DNA of 64,000 nt from Streptomyces paradoxus (GCF_014202475.1 NZ_JACHGV010000004.1:558001-622000), one strand, 5' to 3'. Counted from the stretch's first letter, positions 43,142-52,510 are shown. Program-made: numbers and translations. The notes: generated by a model from the letters alone, not told the origin.

Positions 43142-44248
43142 CTACCTGAGGATCCCCTCCAGGAACTCGCTGCCGAGCCGGGCCACCACTGTCACGTCCA
43201 GCTGGTGCAGGACGTAGCGGCCGCGGCGGCGGGTGGTGATCAGACCCGCCTTCTTCAGCACGGCCAGATGCCGGGATATCTCCGGGGCCGTCATGCCGTG
43301 CGCCTGCGCCAGCTCGCTGGTGGTGTGCGCGCTGCGGGCCAGATGGCGGCACATGCGCATCCGCACCGGGTGGGACAGCGCGGTCATCCGCATGGCCAGC
43401 TGTTCCAGCGTCTGCGGTGCGGCGAGCTCCGGGGAGCCGACCGGGTAGTGCAGCACCGGCCGCCAGCCGTAGCGGTGCAGGACCATCAGATGCGGCCAGC
43501 CGAGGCTGGTCGGGACGAGCAGCAGGCCGCCGTCGCCCGTGGCCGTACGGCCGTCGCCCAGCTTGTCGACCGAGATCCGGTCAGCCGTCTCGTCGAGCGT
43601 GATCGCCGGGGACACCGCGGCCAGCGCCCCGGCCAGGCCCTTGCGCCGCAGCAGGTCCGTCTTGTGCCGGGCGTCCGCCGCCAGCTGGTGGCGCAGCCGG
43701 GACCAGGCCTCCGCGAAGAACGCCTCGTCGCAGTCCCGGAGGAACTGCCGCAGCCAGGCCCGGATCCTGGGCGGATCGGCCAGCAGGCGCTCGCCGAAGC
43801 GCAGTTGCCGCGGTCCGCGCGCCGCGGCCAGGTCCAGTGCCCGGCGGCGCGTCTCCTCGTCGGACAGCGCCGTCGGCCCGCACTCGCCGTAGCCCACGGC
43901 ACAGGTGAACTCCAGCGCCGCGTCCACGAACTGCTCGTCGGACAGCTTGTCGAGCTGGTCCAGCTCCTCGGCGAGGGTGGCCGCCGGCAGCGCGTGCCGG
44001 TCCGGCAGACCCGCCCAGGGCAGGAACAGGTCCGAGAACGTCGTCCGCCACAGGAAGTCCGCCTCGCACATCCGGTCGGCCAGATGCGGGTCGAGCCGGG
44101 CCGTCACGCCCGTCACCCAGCCCTGCAGGCCCGGGTGGTGCGCCGGTTCGGACAGCGCGTGCAGCGCCATGCCGAGCTCGGCCAGGGGCGAGGGCACGAC
44201 GGCGACCTCCTCCGGACGCAGCCCCGCGATGTCGATGTGCACGCTCAT
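43142..44248 (-). CDS. ArsR-family winged-helix regulator (DUF5937)
   Basis: 368 aa from the ATG at 44248. A long N-terminal DUF5937 sensor region is followed by a C-terminal ArsR winged helix: ALSHPVRMRMCRHLARSAHT, APEISRHLAVLKKAGLITTR, GRYVLHQLD. No cysteine metal site of classical ArsR is visible, so a metal sensor role is unlikely. An 11-bp inverted repeat just upstream is a candidate operator controlling this gene and the divergent small gene. Confidence 0.85.
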   Translation of the reverse strand: MSVHIDIAGLRPEEVAVVPSPLAELGMALHALSEPAHHPGLQGWVTGVTARLDPHLADRMCEADFLWRTTFSDLFLPWAGLPDRHALPAATLAEELDQLDKLSDEQFVDAALEFTCAVGYGECGPTALSDEETRRRALDLAAARGPRQLRFGERLLADPPRIRAWLRQFLRDCDEAFFAEAWSRLRHQLAADARHKTDLLRRKGLAGALAAVSPAITLDETADRISVDKLGDGRTATGDGGLLLVPTSLGWPHLMVLHRYGWRPVLHYPVGSPELAAPQTLEQLAMRMTALSHPVRMRMCRHLARSAHTTSELAQAHGMTAPEISRHLAVLKKAGLITTRRRGRYVLHQLDVTVVARLGSEFLEGILR

Positions 44249-44284
44249 GCCCTCATGGTGCACGCGGCCACTGACAACGCCCCC

Positions 44285-44311
44285 GTCGATTGACGGGCCT
44301 CGTCAATCGAC
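44285..44311. promoter_or_regulatory. Perfect 11-bp inverted repeat (candidate ArsR-family operator)
   Basis: GTCGATTGACG, spacer GGCCT, CGTCAATCGAC. It lies 36 bp before the regulator start and about 100 bp before the divergent small gene. Each arm holds TTGACG, a -35-like hexamer, in outward orientation. Confidence 0.7.
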
Positions 44312-44407
44312 GCGACGCCGGGTGCGGCGCGGGCGCACGGTGGGACCACGGGGGCAGCCGCGGAGCCTTCGGACCTCCATCACCCCGTCCCCCAGAGGCG
44401 ATTCACC

Positions 44408-44611
44408 ATGAGCATCACGCAGCAGTACCTCCTCGACGCCTACCGCGCGCACTCCCTCGGTGAGCCCGTCCCGCCCGCGCCGGGCACCCACGACCGGCGG
44501 GTCGTACGGGAGTGGCGCGGCGAACGGCGGTTGCGCGCCGTCCTCGCGGGCCGCCCGGTCCGCCACCGGTTCCGGGACGCCCTGGGCCGGTGGCGGCGCC
44601 GCCCTACCTGA
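44408..44611 (+). CDS. Small basic protein, unknown function
   Basis: 67 aa, MSITQQYLLDAYRAHSLGEP then a Pro-rich turn and an Arg-rich C-terminal half (VREWRGERRLRAVLAGRP). GAGGCG lies 8 nt before the ATG. Divergent from the ArsR-family regulator and probably its target. Its end overlaps the 3' end of the convergent aldolase gene by 8 bases. Confidence 0.6.
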   Translation: MSITQQYLLDAYRAHSLGEPVPPAPGTHDRRVVREWRGERRLRAVLAGRPVRHRFRDALGRWRRRPT

Positions 44612-45785
44612 CCTGCTCCGGCAGCCGGGCCACGAACTCCGCCACCGCCGCCTTCACGTCCTCGGCGGTCCACTCCAGCCCGGCGGCCCGCACATGCACC
44701 TCGGTCAGCGCCAGCCCGGGCCCGCCCCGGTCCCAGGCGCTGCCGAACAGCATGACCCCCGTTTCCCCAGCCGCCCGCACCGCGGCCTCCCCGAGGACGT
44801 CCGGCTCGTACGGCAGCCACACCTGGAAGTCGTGGGTGTGAGGCACCTCCGGGTGCACGCGCGCCCACGGCACCCCGGCCGCCGCGAAGCCCTCGCGCAG
44901 GGCGGCGGCCACCACGCGCGCGTGGGCCACGTACTCCGGCAGCCGGGGCAGCTGCCGCTCCAGCCCGACCAGCGCCGACAGCGCCGTGGGGAACTGCTGG
45001 AAGACCATCCCGCCGTACCGGTGGCGCCAGGCCTTCGCCTCCTCGACGAGCTCCGCGGGGCCCGCGAGCGCCGCGCCGCCGAACGCCTCGAGGGACTTGT
45101 AGAACGAGACGTAGACGCTGTCGGCCAGGCCCGCGATCTCCGACAGGGGCCGGCCGAAGTGGACGGTGGACTCCCAGAGCCGGGCCCCGTCGAAGTGCAC
45201 CACCGCGTCCCGGTCCCGCGCGGCCTGGACGACCTCGGTGAGCTCCTCCCAGGCGGGCAGCACGAAACCGGCGTCCCGCAGGGGCAGTTCCAGCATCAGC
45301 GCCCCGAAGGGCTCCTCGAAGTCGCGTACCTCGGCGGCGGTCGGAAGCCGCGGCTCGCTCGTCAGCCGCAGCGTGCGCAGGCCCCCGAGCTCGCTGAACG
45401 CGTTCCGCTCGTGCACCTCGGGATGGCTGAGCGCGTGCAGGGCGACAGCCGGGTTCCCGGTGCGGCCCGCCCAGCAGCGCAGGGCCACCTGCTGGGCCAT
45501 CGTGCCCGTCGGGAAGAACGCGGCTGCCTCGGTGCCGAGCAGCCCGGCGACCTTCGTCTCCAGCGCCTCGACGACACCGTCGCCGTACACGTCGGACAGC
45601 TGGTCGAGGTCGTGGACGGCCGCTGCCTTCTCCAGCAGCGCCAGGCGTTCCCGGAGGGTCTGCTGGAAGCCGAAGCGCGCGAACACACGCCGGGCCCTGT
45701 GATGGGCGGCCAGCCGCCGCTCGCGCAGCGGTGCGCCCCTGCCCTCGTGCGTCACCGGGTCGTCGTGTTCCGCCGTATCGGTCAT
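44604..45785 (-). CDS. Threonine aldolase-like beta-eliminating lyase (PLP enzyme)
   Basis: 393 aa from the ATG at 45785. PLP fold type I: AAAFFPTGTMAQQVALRCWA, VVHFDGARLWESTVHFGRP, Schiff-base Lys in VYVSFYKSLEAFGGAAL, and MVFQQFPTALSALVGLE. Belongs to the low-specificity L-threonine aldolase superfamily, but with a 60-residue N-terminal extension, so substrate could differ. Confidence 0.85.
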   Translation of the reverse strand: MTDTAEHDDPVTHEGRGAPLRERRLAAHHRARRVFARFGFQQTLRERLALLEKAAAVHDLDQLSDVYGDGVVEALETKVAGLLGTEAAAFFPTGTMAQQVALRCWAGRTGNPAVALHALSHPEVHERNAFSELGGLRTLRLTSEPRLPTAAEVRDFEEPFGALMLELPLRDAGFVLPAWEELTEVVQAARDRDAVVHFDGARLWESTVHFGRPLSEIAGLADSVYVSFYKSLEAFGGAALAGPAELVEEAKAWRHRYGGMVFQQFPTALSALVGLERQLPRLPEYVAHARVVAAALREGFAAAGVPWARVHPEVPHTHDFQVWLPYEPDVLGEAAVRAAGETGVMLFGSAWDRGGPGLALTEVHVRAAGLEWTAEDVKAAVAEFVARLPEQVR

Positions 45786-45965
45786 GCCCGGGATCCTCCC
45801 GCGCGCGGGCGGCCCCGGGCATCCGCATTTCCGTGGGCCGTCCCGGTGCTGCCGCACGGGCGTGCACAGCCTGTGGACGACCGAACGCCCCCGAACCGAT
45901 CGCGTTAACATGACGAGAAATCGTCCGGTACCCGGAGCGGACTGGAACGGGAAGGCCGCCGTCGA

Positions 45966-46913
45966 GTGAACACAACCCCACAGCCAGACCCCAAGGACCG
46001 CCCCGCGCGGCTCACCGTCGGCGTCGTCGGCGCCGGCCGCGTGGGTCCCGCGCTGGCGGCGTCCCTGCAGCTCGCCGGGCACCGCCCGGTCGCCGTCTCC
46101 GCCGTCTCGGACGCGTCCCGGCGCCGCGCCGGGCAACTGCTGCCCGACGTACCGGTGATGCCGCCCGCCGAGGTCCTCCAGCGGGCCGACCTGGTGCTGC
46201 TGACCGTTCCCGACGACGCCCTGCCCGGCCTGGTCGCCGGCCTCGCCGACACCGGGTCCGTACGGCCGGGCCAGCTCCTCGTCCACACCTCCGGGCGGTA
46301 CGGCGCGCGGGTCCTCGACCCCGCCCTGCGCGCGGGCGCCCTGCCGCTCGCCCTGCATCCCGCGATGACCTTCACGGGCACGCCCGTGGACGTCCAGCGC
46401 CTGGCCGGCTGCTCCTTCGGCGTCACCGCGCCCGAGGAACTGCGCCTGGCCGCCGAGGCCCTGGTCATCGAGATGGGCGGCGAGCCGGAGTGGATCGCCG
46501 AGGAGAACCGGCCGCTCTACCACGCGGCCCTCGCCCTGGGGGCCAACCACCTGGTCACGCTGGTCGCCCAGTCCATGGAGCTGCTGAGCGCCGCCGGCGT
46601 CTCGGCCCCCGACCGGATGCTCGGCCCACTGCTCGGCGCGGCCCTGGACAACGCCCTGCGCTCCGGCGACGGCGCCCTCACCGGCCCGGTCGCGCGCGGG
46701 GACGCGGGCACCGTCGCCGCGCACGTCACCGAGCTGCGCCGGCACGCCCCGCAGACCGTCGCCGGCTACCTGGCGATGGCCCGCGCGACCGCCGACCGGG
46801 CCCTGGCCCACGGCCTGCTCAAGCCGGAACTCGCCGAGGACCTCCTCGGGGTACTCGCCGACGGCACCGACGGCACCGACGGCACCGACGGCACCGAAGG
46901 GGACGCCCGATGA
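45966..46913 (+). CDS. Rossmann-fold protein with DUF2520
   Basis: 315 aa from the GTG at 45966 (GGGAAGG upstream). N-terminal NAD(P) site VGVVGAGRVGPALAASLQLA and C-terminal DUF2520 helical domain (NRPLYHAALALGANHLVTLV). The fold resembles ketopantoate reductase/F420 oxidoreductase. Overlap with panC by ATGA suggests a role in pantothenate synthesis, possibly ketopantoate reduction; unproven. The C-terminus is a GTD tandem repeat. Confidence 0.82.
   Translation: MNTTPQPDPKDRPARLTVGVVGAGRVGPALAASLQLAGHRPVAVSAVSDASRRRAGQLLPDVPVMPPAEVLQRADLVLLTVPDDALPGLVAGLADTGSVRPGQLLVHTSGRYGARVLDPALRAGALPLALHPAMTFTGTPVDVQRLAGCSFGVTAPEELRLAAEALVIEMGGEPEWIAEENRPLYHAALALGANHLVTLVAQSMELLSAAGVSAPDRMLGPLLGAALDNALRSGDGALTGPVARGDAGTVAAHVTELRRHAPQTVAGYLAMARATADRALAHGLLKPELAEDLLGVLADGTDGTDGTDGTEGDAR
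46863..46898 (+). repeat. 9-bp tandem repeat in the DUF2520 gene
   Basis: Four copies of GGCACCGAC (the last ends GAA), encoding GTDGTDGTDGTE at the very C-terminus. In frame, so copy number may vary without frameshift. Confidence 0.9.
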
Positions 46914-47911
46914 CCACCACCCTGCTGCGCACCGCCGGGGAACTGCACGCACGCGCGCGTGCGGGCCGCCGCGCCGTGGTGATGACCATGGGCGCGCTGC
47001 ACGAGGGCCACGCCACACTGATCCGCACCGCGCGCGGTATCGCCGGGCCCGACGGCGAGGTGGTCGTCACCGTCTTCGTCAACCCGCTCCAGTTCGGCAA
47101 GGGCGAGGACCTCGACCGCTACCCGCGCACCCTGGACGCCGACATCGAGCTCGCCGGGCAGTCGGGCGCGGACGTCGTGTTCGCGCCCTCCGTGGACGAG
47201 GTCTACCCCGGCGGCGAGCCCGAGGTCCGCATCACCGCCGGCCCCATGGGCGAGCGCCTGGAGGGCTCCTCCCGCCCCGGCCACTTCGACGGCATGCTCA
47301 CCGTCGTCGCCAAACTCCTGCACCTCACCCGCCCCGACGTCGCGCTGTACGGGCAGAAGGACGCCCAGCAGCTGGCGCTGATCCGCCGCATGGTGCGGGA
47401 CCTGAACTTCGGCGTGGAGATCGTCGGCGTGCCCACCGTCCGCGAGGAGGACGGCCTGGCCCTGTCCAGCCGCAACCGTTACCTGTCCGCCGCGGAGCGG
47501 CGCACCGCCCTCTCCCTGTCCGGGGCCCTGTTCGCGGGCCAGGACCGGCACGCCGCGCAGGAGGCGCTGCGGGCCCGGGCCCGCGAGGTGCCGGCCACCC
47601 GCGCGCGTGCCGAGGCGCTCAGCGCCATAGGGGAGTCCCGCGCGGCGGCCGACACGCACGCCGTCGCGACGGCCGTCCCGGGCGGCCCGGCCGCCGTCCG
47701 CGCCGCCGCCCGCCAGGTCCTCGACGAGGCCGCGCGCCTGGACCCGCCGCTCGCGCTGGACTACCTCGCACTGGTCGACCCGTCCGACTTCACCGAGATC
47801 GGGGACGACTTCACGGGCGACGCGGTCCTCGCCGTCGCCGCCCGGGTCGGGGCGACCCGGCTGATCGACAACATCGCTCTCACCTTCGGAAGCTTCGGAG
47901 CCGCCTCGTGA
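46910..47911 (+). CDS. panC: Pantothenate synthetase
   Basis: 333 aa. ATP-site motifs MTMGALHEGHATLIRTAR and LYGQKDAQQLALIRRMVRDL, and ALSSRNRYLSAAERRTA. Joins pantoate to beta-alanine. Starts on the stop of the upstream gene and ends overlapping nadB (GTGA). Somewhat longer than the 280-310 aa norm owing to an Ala-rich insert at about 215-255. Confidence 0.95.
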   Translation: MTTTLLRTAGELHARARAGRRAVVMTMGALHEGHATLIRTARGIAGPDGEVVVTVFVNPLQFGKGEDLDRYPRTLDADIELAGQSGADVVFAPSVDEVYPGGEPEVRITAGPMGERLEGSSRPGHFDGMLTVVAKLLHLTRPDVALYGQKDAQQLALIRRMVRDLNFGVEIVGVPTVREEDGLALSSRNRYLSAAERRTALSLSGALFAGQDRHAAQEALRARAREVPATRARAEALSAIGESRAAADTHAVATAVPGGPAAVRAAARQVLDEAARLDPPLALDYLALVDPSDFTEIGDDFTGDAVLAVAARVGATRLIDNIALTFGSFGAAS

Positions 47912-49617
47912 CCACCACAGGCATACGACTGCACGCGCCCGCCGCCGGGTGGTCCATCGCCGCGGACGTGGTCGTCGTCGGCTCCGGCGTCGCCGGGCTG
48001 ACCGCGGCCCTGCGCTGCGAGGCCGCCGGCCTGCGGACGGTCGTCGTCACCAAGGCCCGTCTCGACGACGGCTCCACCCGCTGGGCCCAGGGCGGCATCG
48101 CCGCGGCCCTCGGCGAGGGCGACACCCCCGAGCAGCACCTCGACGACACCCTGGTGGCGGGCGCGGGCCTGTGCGACGAGGAAGCGGTCCGCCTCCTCGT
48201 CACCGAGGGCCCCGACGCGGTACGCCGCCTCATCGAGACCGGCGCCCGGTTCGACGAGTCCGAGGGCGAGCTGGCACTGACCCGTGAGGGCGGTCACCAC
48301 CGCCGCCGCATCGCCCACGCAGGGGGTGACGCCACCGGCGCCGAGATCTCCCGCGCCCTGGTCGAGGCCGTCCGCGCGCGGGGCATGCGCACCGTCGAGA
48401 ACGCGCTCGTCCTGGACCTCCTCACGGACGCCGAGGGCCGCACGGCCGGTGTCACCCTGCATGTCATGGGGGAGGGCCAGCACGACGGCGTGGGGGCCGT
48501 CCACGCCCCCGCGGTGGTCCTCGCCACCGGCGGCATGGGCCAGGTCTTCTCCGCCACCACCAACCCGTCGGTGTCGACGGGCGACGGCGTGGCGCTCGCG
48601 CTGCGGGCGGGCGCTGAGGTCAGCGACCTGGAGTTCGTCCAGTTCCACCCGACCGTGCTGTTCCTCGGCCCGGACGCGGAGGGCCAGCAGCCCCTGGTCT
48701 CCGAGGCCGTGCGCGGCGAGGGCGCCCACCTGATCGACGCCGACGGCGTGCGCTTCATGGCCGGACAGCACGAACTCGCCGAACTGGCCCCCCGCGACAT
48801 CGTCGCCAAGGGCATCATGCGCCGCATGCAGGAGCAGGACGCCGAGCACATGTTCCTCGACGCCCGGCACTTCGGCGCCGAGATGTGGGAGCACCGCTTC
48901 CCGACGATCCTCGCCGCCTGCCGCGCCCACGGCATCGACCCGGTCACGGACCCCATCCCGGTCGCCCCGGCCGCCCACTACGCCTCCGGCGGCGTCCGCA
49001 CCGACTCCCACGGCCGTACGACCGTCCCCGGCCTGTACGCGTGCGGCGAGGTCGCCTGCACCGGCGTGCACGGCGCCAACCGGCTGGCGTCCAACTCCCT
49101 GCTCGAAGGCCTCGTCTACGCCGAGCGCATCGCGGCCGACATCGCGGCGAACGGCCTGCACGCGCGCGTGCCCCAGCCGCTCCCGTACCCGGAGATCCCC
49201 GAGCACCCCCTGCAGACCGCCGAAGCCCGGTTCGCGATCCAGCGGATCATGACGGGCGGGGCGGGCGTCCTGCGCTCGGCGGGCTCCCTCACCAAGGCCG
49301 CCGACCAGCTCCAGCGCCTGCACACCGACGCCCGGGAGGCCCTCGCCGAGAACGGCAAGACGGCCGAGGCCGGCGTCGACACCTGGGAGGCCACCAACCT
49401 CCTGTGCGTGGCCCGCGTCCTGGTCGCCGCCGCCCTGCTGCGCGAGGAGACCCGCGGCTGCCACTGGCGCGAGGACCGCCCCGAGCGCGACGACAGCGCC
49501 TGGCGCCGGCACATCGTCGTGACCCTGAACCCGGACCGCACGCTGGCCGTGCACACCACGGACACCACAGACTTCCCCCCGACGACTTTCCCGCCCCAGG
49601 CCCCCCAGGAGCAGTGA
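47908..49617 (+). CDS. nadB: L-aspartate oxidase
   Basis: 569 aa from the GTG at 47908. FAD motif VVVGSGVAGLTAALRCEAAG, RWAQGGIAAAL and HPTVLF, ASGGVRTDSHGRTTVPGLYA. Oxidises aspartate to iminoaspartate for quinolinate and NAD synthesis. nadA is not in view; nadC follows. Confidence 0.95.
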   Translation: MTTTGIRLHAPAAGWSIAADVVVVGSGVAGLTAALRCEAAGLRTVVVTKARLDDGSTRWAQGGIAAALGEGDTPEQHLDDTLVAGAGLCDEEAVRLLVTEGPDAVRRLIETGARFDESEGELALTREGGHHRRRIAHAGGDATGAEISRALVEAVRARGMRTVENALVLDLLTDAEGRTAGVTLHVMGEGQHDGVGAVHAPAVVLATGGMGQVFSATTNPSVSTGDGVALALRAGAEVSDLEFVQFHPTVLFLGPDAEGQQPLVSEAVRGEGAHLIDADGVRFMAGQHELAELAPRDIVAKGIMRRMQEQDAEHMFLDARHFGAEMWEHRFPTILAACRAHGIDPVTDPIPVAPAAHYASGGVRTDSHGRTTVPGLYACGEVACTGVHGANRLASNSLLEGLVYAERIAADIAANGLHARVPQPLPYPEIPEHPLQTAEARFAIQRIMTGGAGVLRSAGSLTKAADQLQRLHTDAREALAENGKTAEAGVDTWEATNLLCVARVLVAAALLREETRGCHWREDRPERDDSAWRRHIVVTLNPDRTLAVHTTDTTDFPPTTFPPQAPQEQ

Positions 49618-49622
49618 CCGAC

Positions 49623-50597
49623 GTGAGCACCCCCGACCTTCCCCTCGCCTCCTCCGGAGGCTGCTCAGACGGCTGCGCCTGCGGCGCGGACGACGAGGCA
49701 TACCTGGAGTGCGGCCTGGACCCCGCACTCGCCCAGCTCCTGGCCGACGCCGGCCTCGACCCCGTCGAGGTCGAGGACATCGCCAACGTCGCCCTCCAGG
49801 AGGACCTGGCCCACGGCGTAGACGTGACGACGGTGGCGACCATCCCCGAGGACGCGGTGGCCACGGCCGACTTCACCGCCCGCGAGGCGGGCACGGTGGC
49901 CGGCCTGCGCATCGCCGAGGCGGTCGTCTCGGTGGTCTGCGAGGAGGAGCTGGAGATCGAGCGGCACGCCGAGGACGGCGACCGCGTCGAGGCGGGACAG
50001 AAGCTCCTCTCCGTCACCACCCGCACCCGCGACCTCCTCACGGCCGAGCGCAGCGCGCTGAACATCCTGTGCCGCCTGTCGGGCGTCGCGACGGCCACGC
50101 GCGCGTGGGCGGACGTCCTGGACGGCACCAGGGCCAAGGTTCGCGACACCCGCAAGACCACGCCGGGCCTGCGCTCCCTGGAGAAGTACGCGGTCCGCTG
50201 CGGCGGCGGCGTCAACCACCGCATGTCCCTCTCCGACGCGGCGCTCGTCAAGGACAACCACGTGGTCGCGGCGGGTGGTGTCGCCCAGGCCTTCCAGGCG
50301 GTCCGCGAGCGCTTCCCCGACGTCCCCATCGAGGTCGAGGTCGACACCCTGGACCAGCTCCGCGAGGTCCTGGACGCCGGCGCCGACCTGATCCTGCTGG
50401 ACAACTTCACGCCGGGCGAGTGCGCGGAGGCCGTCGCGATCGTCGGGGGCCGCGCCGCCCTGGAGGCCTCGGGCCGCCTCACCCTCGACAACGCCAAGGC
50501 CTACGCGGACACCGGCGTCGACTACCTGGCCGTCGGGGCCCTCACCCACTCCTCGCCGATCCTGGACATCGGCCTCGACCTGCGGCCGGCGGAGTAG
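49623..50597 (+). CDS. nadC: Nicotinate-nucleotide pyrophosphorylase (carboxylating)
   Basis: 324 aa from the GTG at 49623, AGGAG 11 nt upstream (GTG at 49614 is too close to it). QPRTase motifs ALNILCRLSGVATATRAW, RDTRKTTPGLRSLEKYAV, CGGGVNHRMSLSDAALVKDN. An N-terminal extension holds a Cys cluster, CSDGCAC, not part of the catalytic fold. Converts quinolinate to nicotinate mononucleotide. Confidence 0.94.
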   Translation: MSTPDLPLASSGGCSDGCACGADDEAYLECGLDPALAQLLADAGLDPVEVEDIANVALQEDLAHGVDVTTVATIPEDAVATADFTAREAGTVAGLRIAEAVVSVVCEEELEIERHAEDGDRVEAGQKLLSVTTRTRDLLTAERSALNILCRLSGVATATRAWADVLDGTRAKVRDTRKTTPGLRSLEKYAVRCGGGVNHRMSLSDAALVKDNHVVAAGGVAQAFQAVRERFPDVPIEVEVDTLDQLREVLDAGADLILLDNFTPGECAEAVAIVGGRAALEASGRLTLDNAKAYADTGVDYLAVGALTHSSPILDIGLDLRPAE

Positions 50598-50612
50598 GGA
50601 GCGGGTCGGGCC

Positions 50613-51410
50613 ATGCTGCTGACGATCGACGTAGGAAACACCCACACCGTGCTCGGCCTGTTCGACGGCGACGAGATCGTCGAACACTGGCGCATCTCCA
50701 CGGACGCGCGCCGCACGGCCGACGAGCTGGCGGTCCTCCTCCAGGGCCTGATGGGCATGCACCCGCTCCTCGGCGACGAACTGGGCGACGGCATCGACGG
50801 CATCGCCATCTGCGCCACCGTCCCCTCGGTCCTGCACGAACTCCGCGAGGTGACGCGCCGCTACTACGGCGACGTCCCGGCGGTCCTCGTGGAGCCGGGC
50901 GTCAAGACGGGCGTCCCGATCCTGACCGACAACCCCAAGGAGGTCGGCGCGGACCGCATCATCAACGCGGTCGCCGCGGTCGAGCTCTACGGCGGCCCCG
51001 CGATCGTCGTCGACTTCGGCACCGCGACGACGTTCGACGCGGTCAGCGCGCGCGGCGAGTACGTCGGCGGGGTCATCGCGCCCGGCATCGAGATCTCCGT
51101 CGAGGCCCTGGGCGTCCGCGGCGCCCAGCTCCGCAAGATCGAGGTGGCCCGGCCGCGCAGCGTGATCGGCAAGAACACGGTCGAGGCGATGCAGTCGGGC
51201 ATCATCTACGGCTTCGCCGGCCAGGTCGACGGCGTGGTCAACCGCATGGCCCGCGAGCTGTCGCAGGACGCCGACGACGTCACCGTCATCGCCACGGGCG
51301 GGCTGGCACCGATGGTCCTGGGCGAGTCCTCGGTGATCGACGAGCACGAACCGTGGCTGACGCTGATCGGGCTGCGGCTGGTCTACGAGCGGAACGTGTC
51401 GCGCATGTGA
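50613..51410 (+). CDS. coaX: Type III pantothenate kinase
   Basis: 265 aa. Actin-like ATPase motif LLTIDVGNTHTVLGLFDGDE, phosphate motif DFGTATTFDAVSARGEYVGG, and GALxP-like TGGLAPM. First step from pantothenate to CoA, completing the logic of this operon with panC. Follows nadC by 15 bp. Confidence 0.95.
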   Translation: MLLTIDVGNTHTVLGLFDGDEIVEHWRISTDARRTADELAVLLQGLMGMHPLLGDELGDGIDGIAICATVPSVLHELREVTRRYYGDVPAVLVEPGVKTGVPILTDNPKEVGADRIINAVAAVELYGGPAIVVDFGTATTFDAVSARGEYVGGVIAPGIEISVEALGVRGAQLRKIEVARPRSVIGKNTVEAMQSGIIYGFAGQVDGVVNRMARELSQDADDVTVIATGGLAPMVLGESSVIDEHEPWLTLIGLRLVYERNVSRM

Positions 51411-51646
51411 GTCTGCCGGGGCGGGCGGGAGCGCGTTGCGAGGACGAGGTCGCTGTCCTGCACCCCCCGGCGGCGCCCGGTGCGTCGGGTCGCGGGGCCC
51501 GGCCGCGCGCTGTCCACGGCAAGTGAGCGCATCCGTCCGAAGGCGTCGGCGGTCGCGTCCACGACGCTCTGGGCGGGACGAGTGGTCCCCCACGCCACAC
51601 CCGCCCCCTATGCGAGATTTGTCTGATTAGCGCGTATCGTCGCCAC

Positions 51647-52303
51647 ATGCCCACGCCATACGGATCCCGCGGCGGCATGGCGTTCGGCGTGGAGGAGCTG
51701 CGTGTGCTCCGCCGCGCTCTCGCCCTTGCCCTCCACCCCAGCCCTGCCTCGGCCGACGACGTCCAGGACTGTCTCCGTCTCGCAGAGTCGCTCGACGAGG
51801 CGCTGCGGGAGGGGGTCAGGCTGCGTGCCTTCCTCGTGGCCGACCTGGGCCGCTACCGCGCCGCCCTCCCCGGCACCGCCGCCGGCTACCTCGCGCTCCT
51901 GGACGAGGCGCTGGGCGCCGGCTACCGCCCCCTGCCCGACGACCACGCCGCCCTGCGCGCCCTGCGCGGCAACCCCGCCGCAGCGGCCCTGCTGGACCGC
52001 TGCACGGTCACACCCCTCACCACCGCGCCTCTCCCCGCGACCGCCATCCCCGGCTCCCGCACCCCCCTGCTGGCGCTCCCCGGGGGCCGCCGCGCCCCCG
52101 CCGGTGACTCCGCGGGAGACGGCCCGCAGAAGCAGCCCGAGAAGAAGCCGGCACGCAAGCCGCCGGCGCCCAAGCCCGCCCCGGCCCCCGCCCCGGGGAC
52201 CCCGAAGCCCTCCCGCCCGATTCCCACCCCGGGCGAGGTCTTCCCGCGCCGCAAGCCGGCCCCGCCGCCCCCGGCCAACCCCCAGCAGCTCGCCGCGGGC
52301 TGA
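51647..52303 (+). CDS. Hypothetical protein with Pro/Lys-rich tail
   Basis: 218 aa. A helical domain of about 110 residues (FGVEELRVLRRALALALHPS, DDVQDCLRLAESLDEALRE) and a disordered Ala/Pro/Lys-rich C-terminus (APKPAPAPAPGTPKPSRP). No family recognised. -10 TATCGT lies six bases before the ATG with no ribosome site, so leaderless translation is likely. The 236-bp gap after coaX holds no gene. Confidence 0.7.
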   Translation: MPTPYGSRGGMAFGVEELRVLRRALALALHPSPASADDVQDCLRLAESLDEALREGVRLRAFLVADLGRYRAALPGTAAGYLALLDEALGAGYRPLPDDHAALRALRGNPAAAALLDRCTVTPLTTAPLPATAIPGSRTPLLALPGGRRAPAGDSAGDGPQKQPEKKPARKPPAPKPAPAPAPGTPKPSRPIPTPGEVFPRRKPAPPPPANPQQLAAG

Positions 52304-52321
52304 CGTGGCTACCCTGGATCC

Positions 52322-52510
52322 ATGGACTACGTCTCCGCGCTCCTGCCCCCGGCCGTCATGGCCGTCTTCTTCATCGGCGTGATCCGGGTGATCGTGAAGA
52401 CCCAGGGCGGCGCCAACAAGGCCAAGGAGGACGCGGCCGTGGACGCCGCCCTCGCGCGCGTGGAGGGTGCCCGCCAGTCCACCGCGACACCCCCGAAGGC
52501 CGACGCCTGA
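52322..52510 (+). CDS. Small single-pass membrane protein
   Basis: 62 aa. One N-terminal membrane helix (about 5-25, LLPPAVMAVFFIGVIRVIV) and a charged cytoplasmic tail. TACCCT six bases before the ATG suggests a leaderless mRNA. Followed by a strong terminator. Unknown function. Confidence 0.75.
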   Translation: MDYVSALLPPAVMAVFFIGVIRVIVKTQGGANKAKEDAAVDAALARVEGARQSTATPPKADA

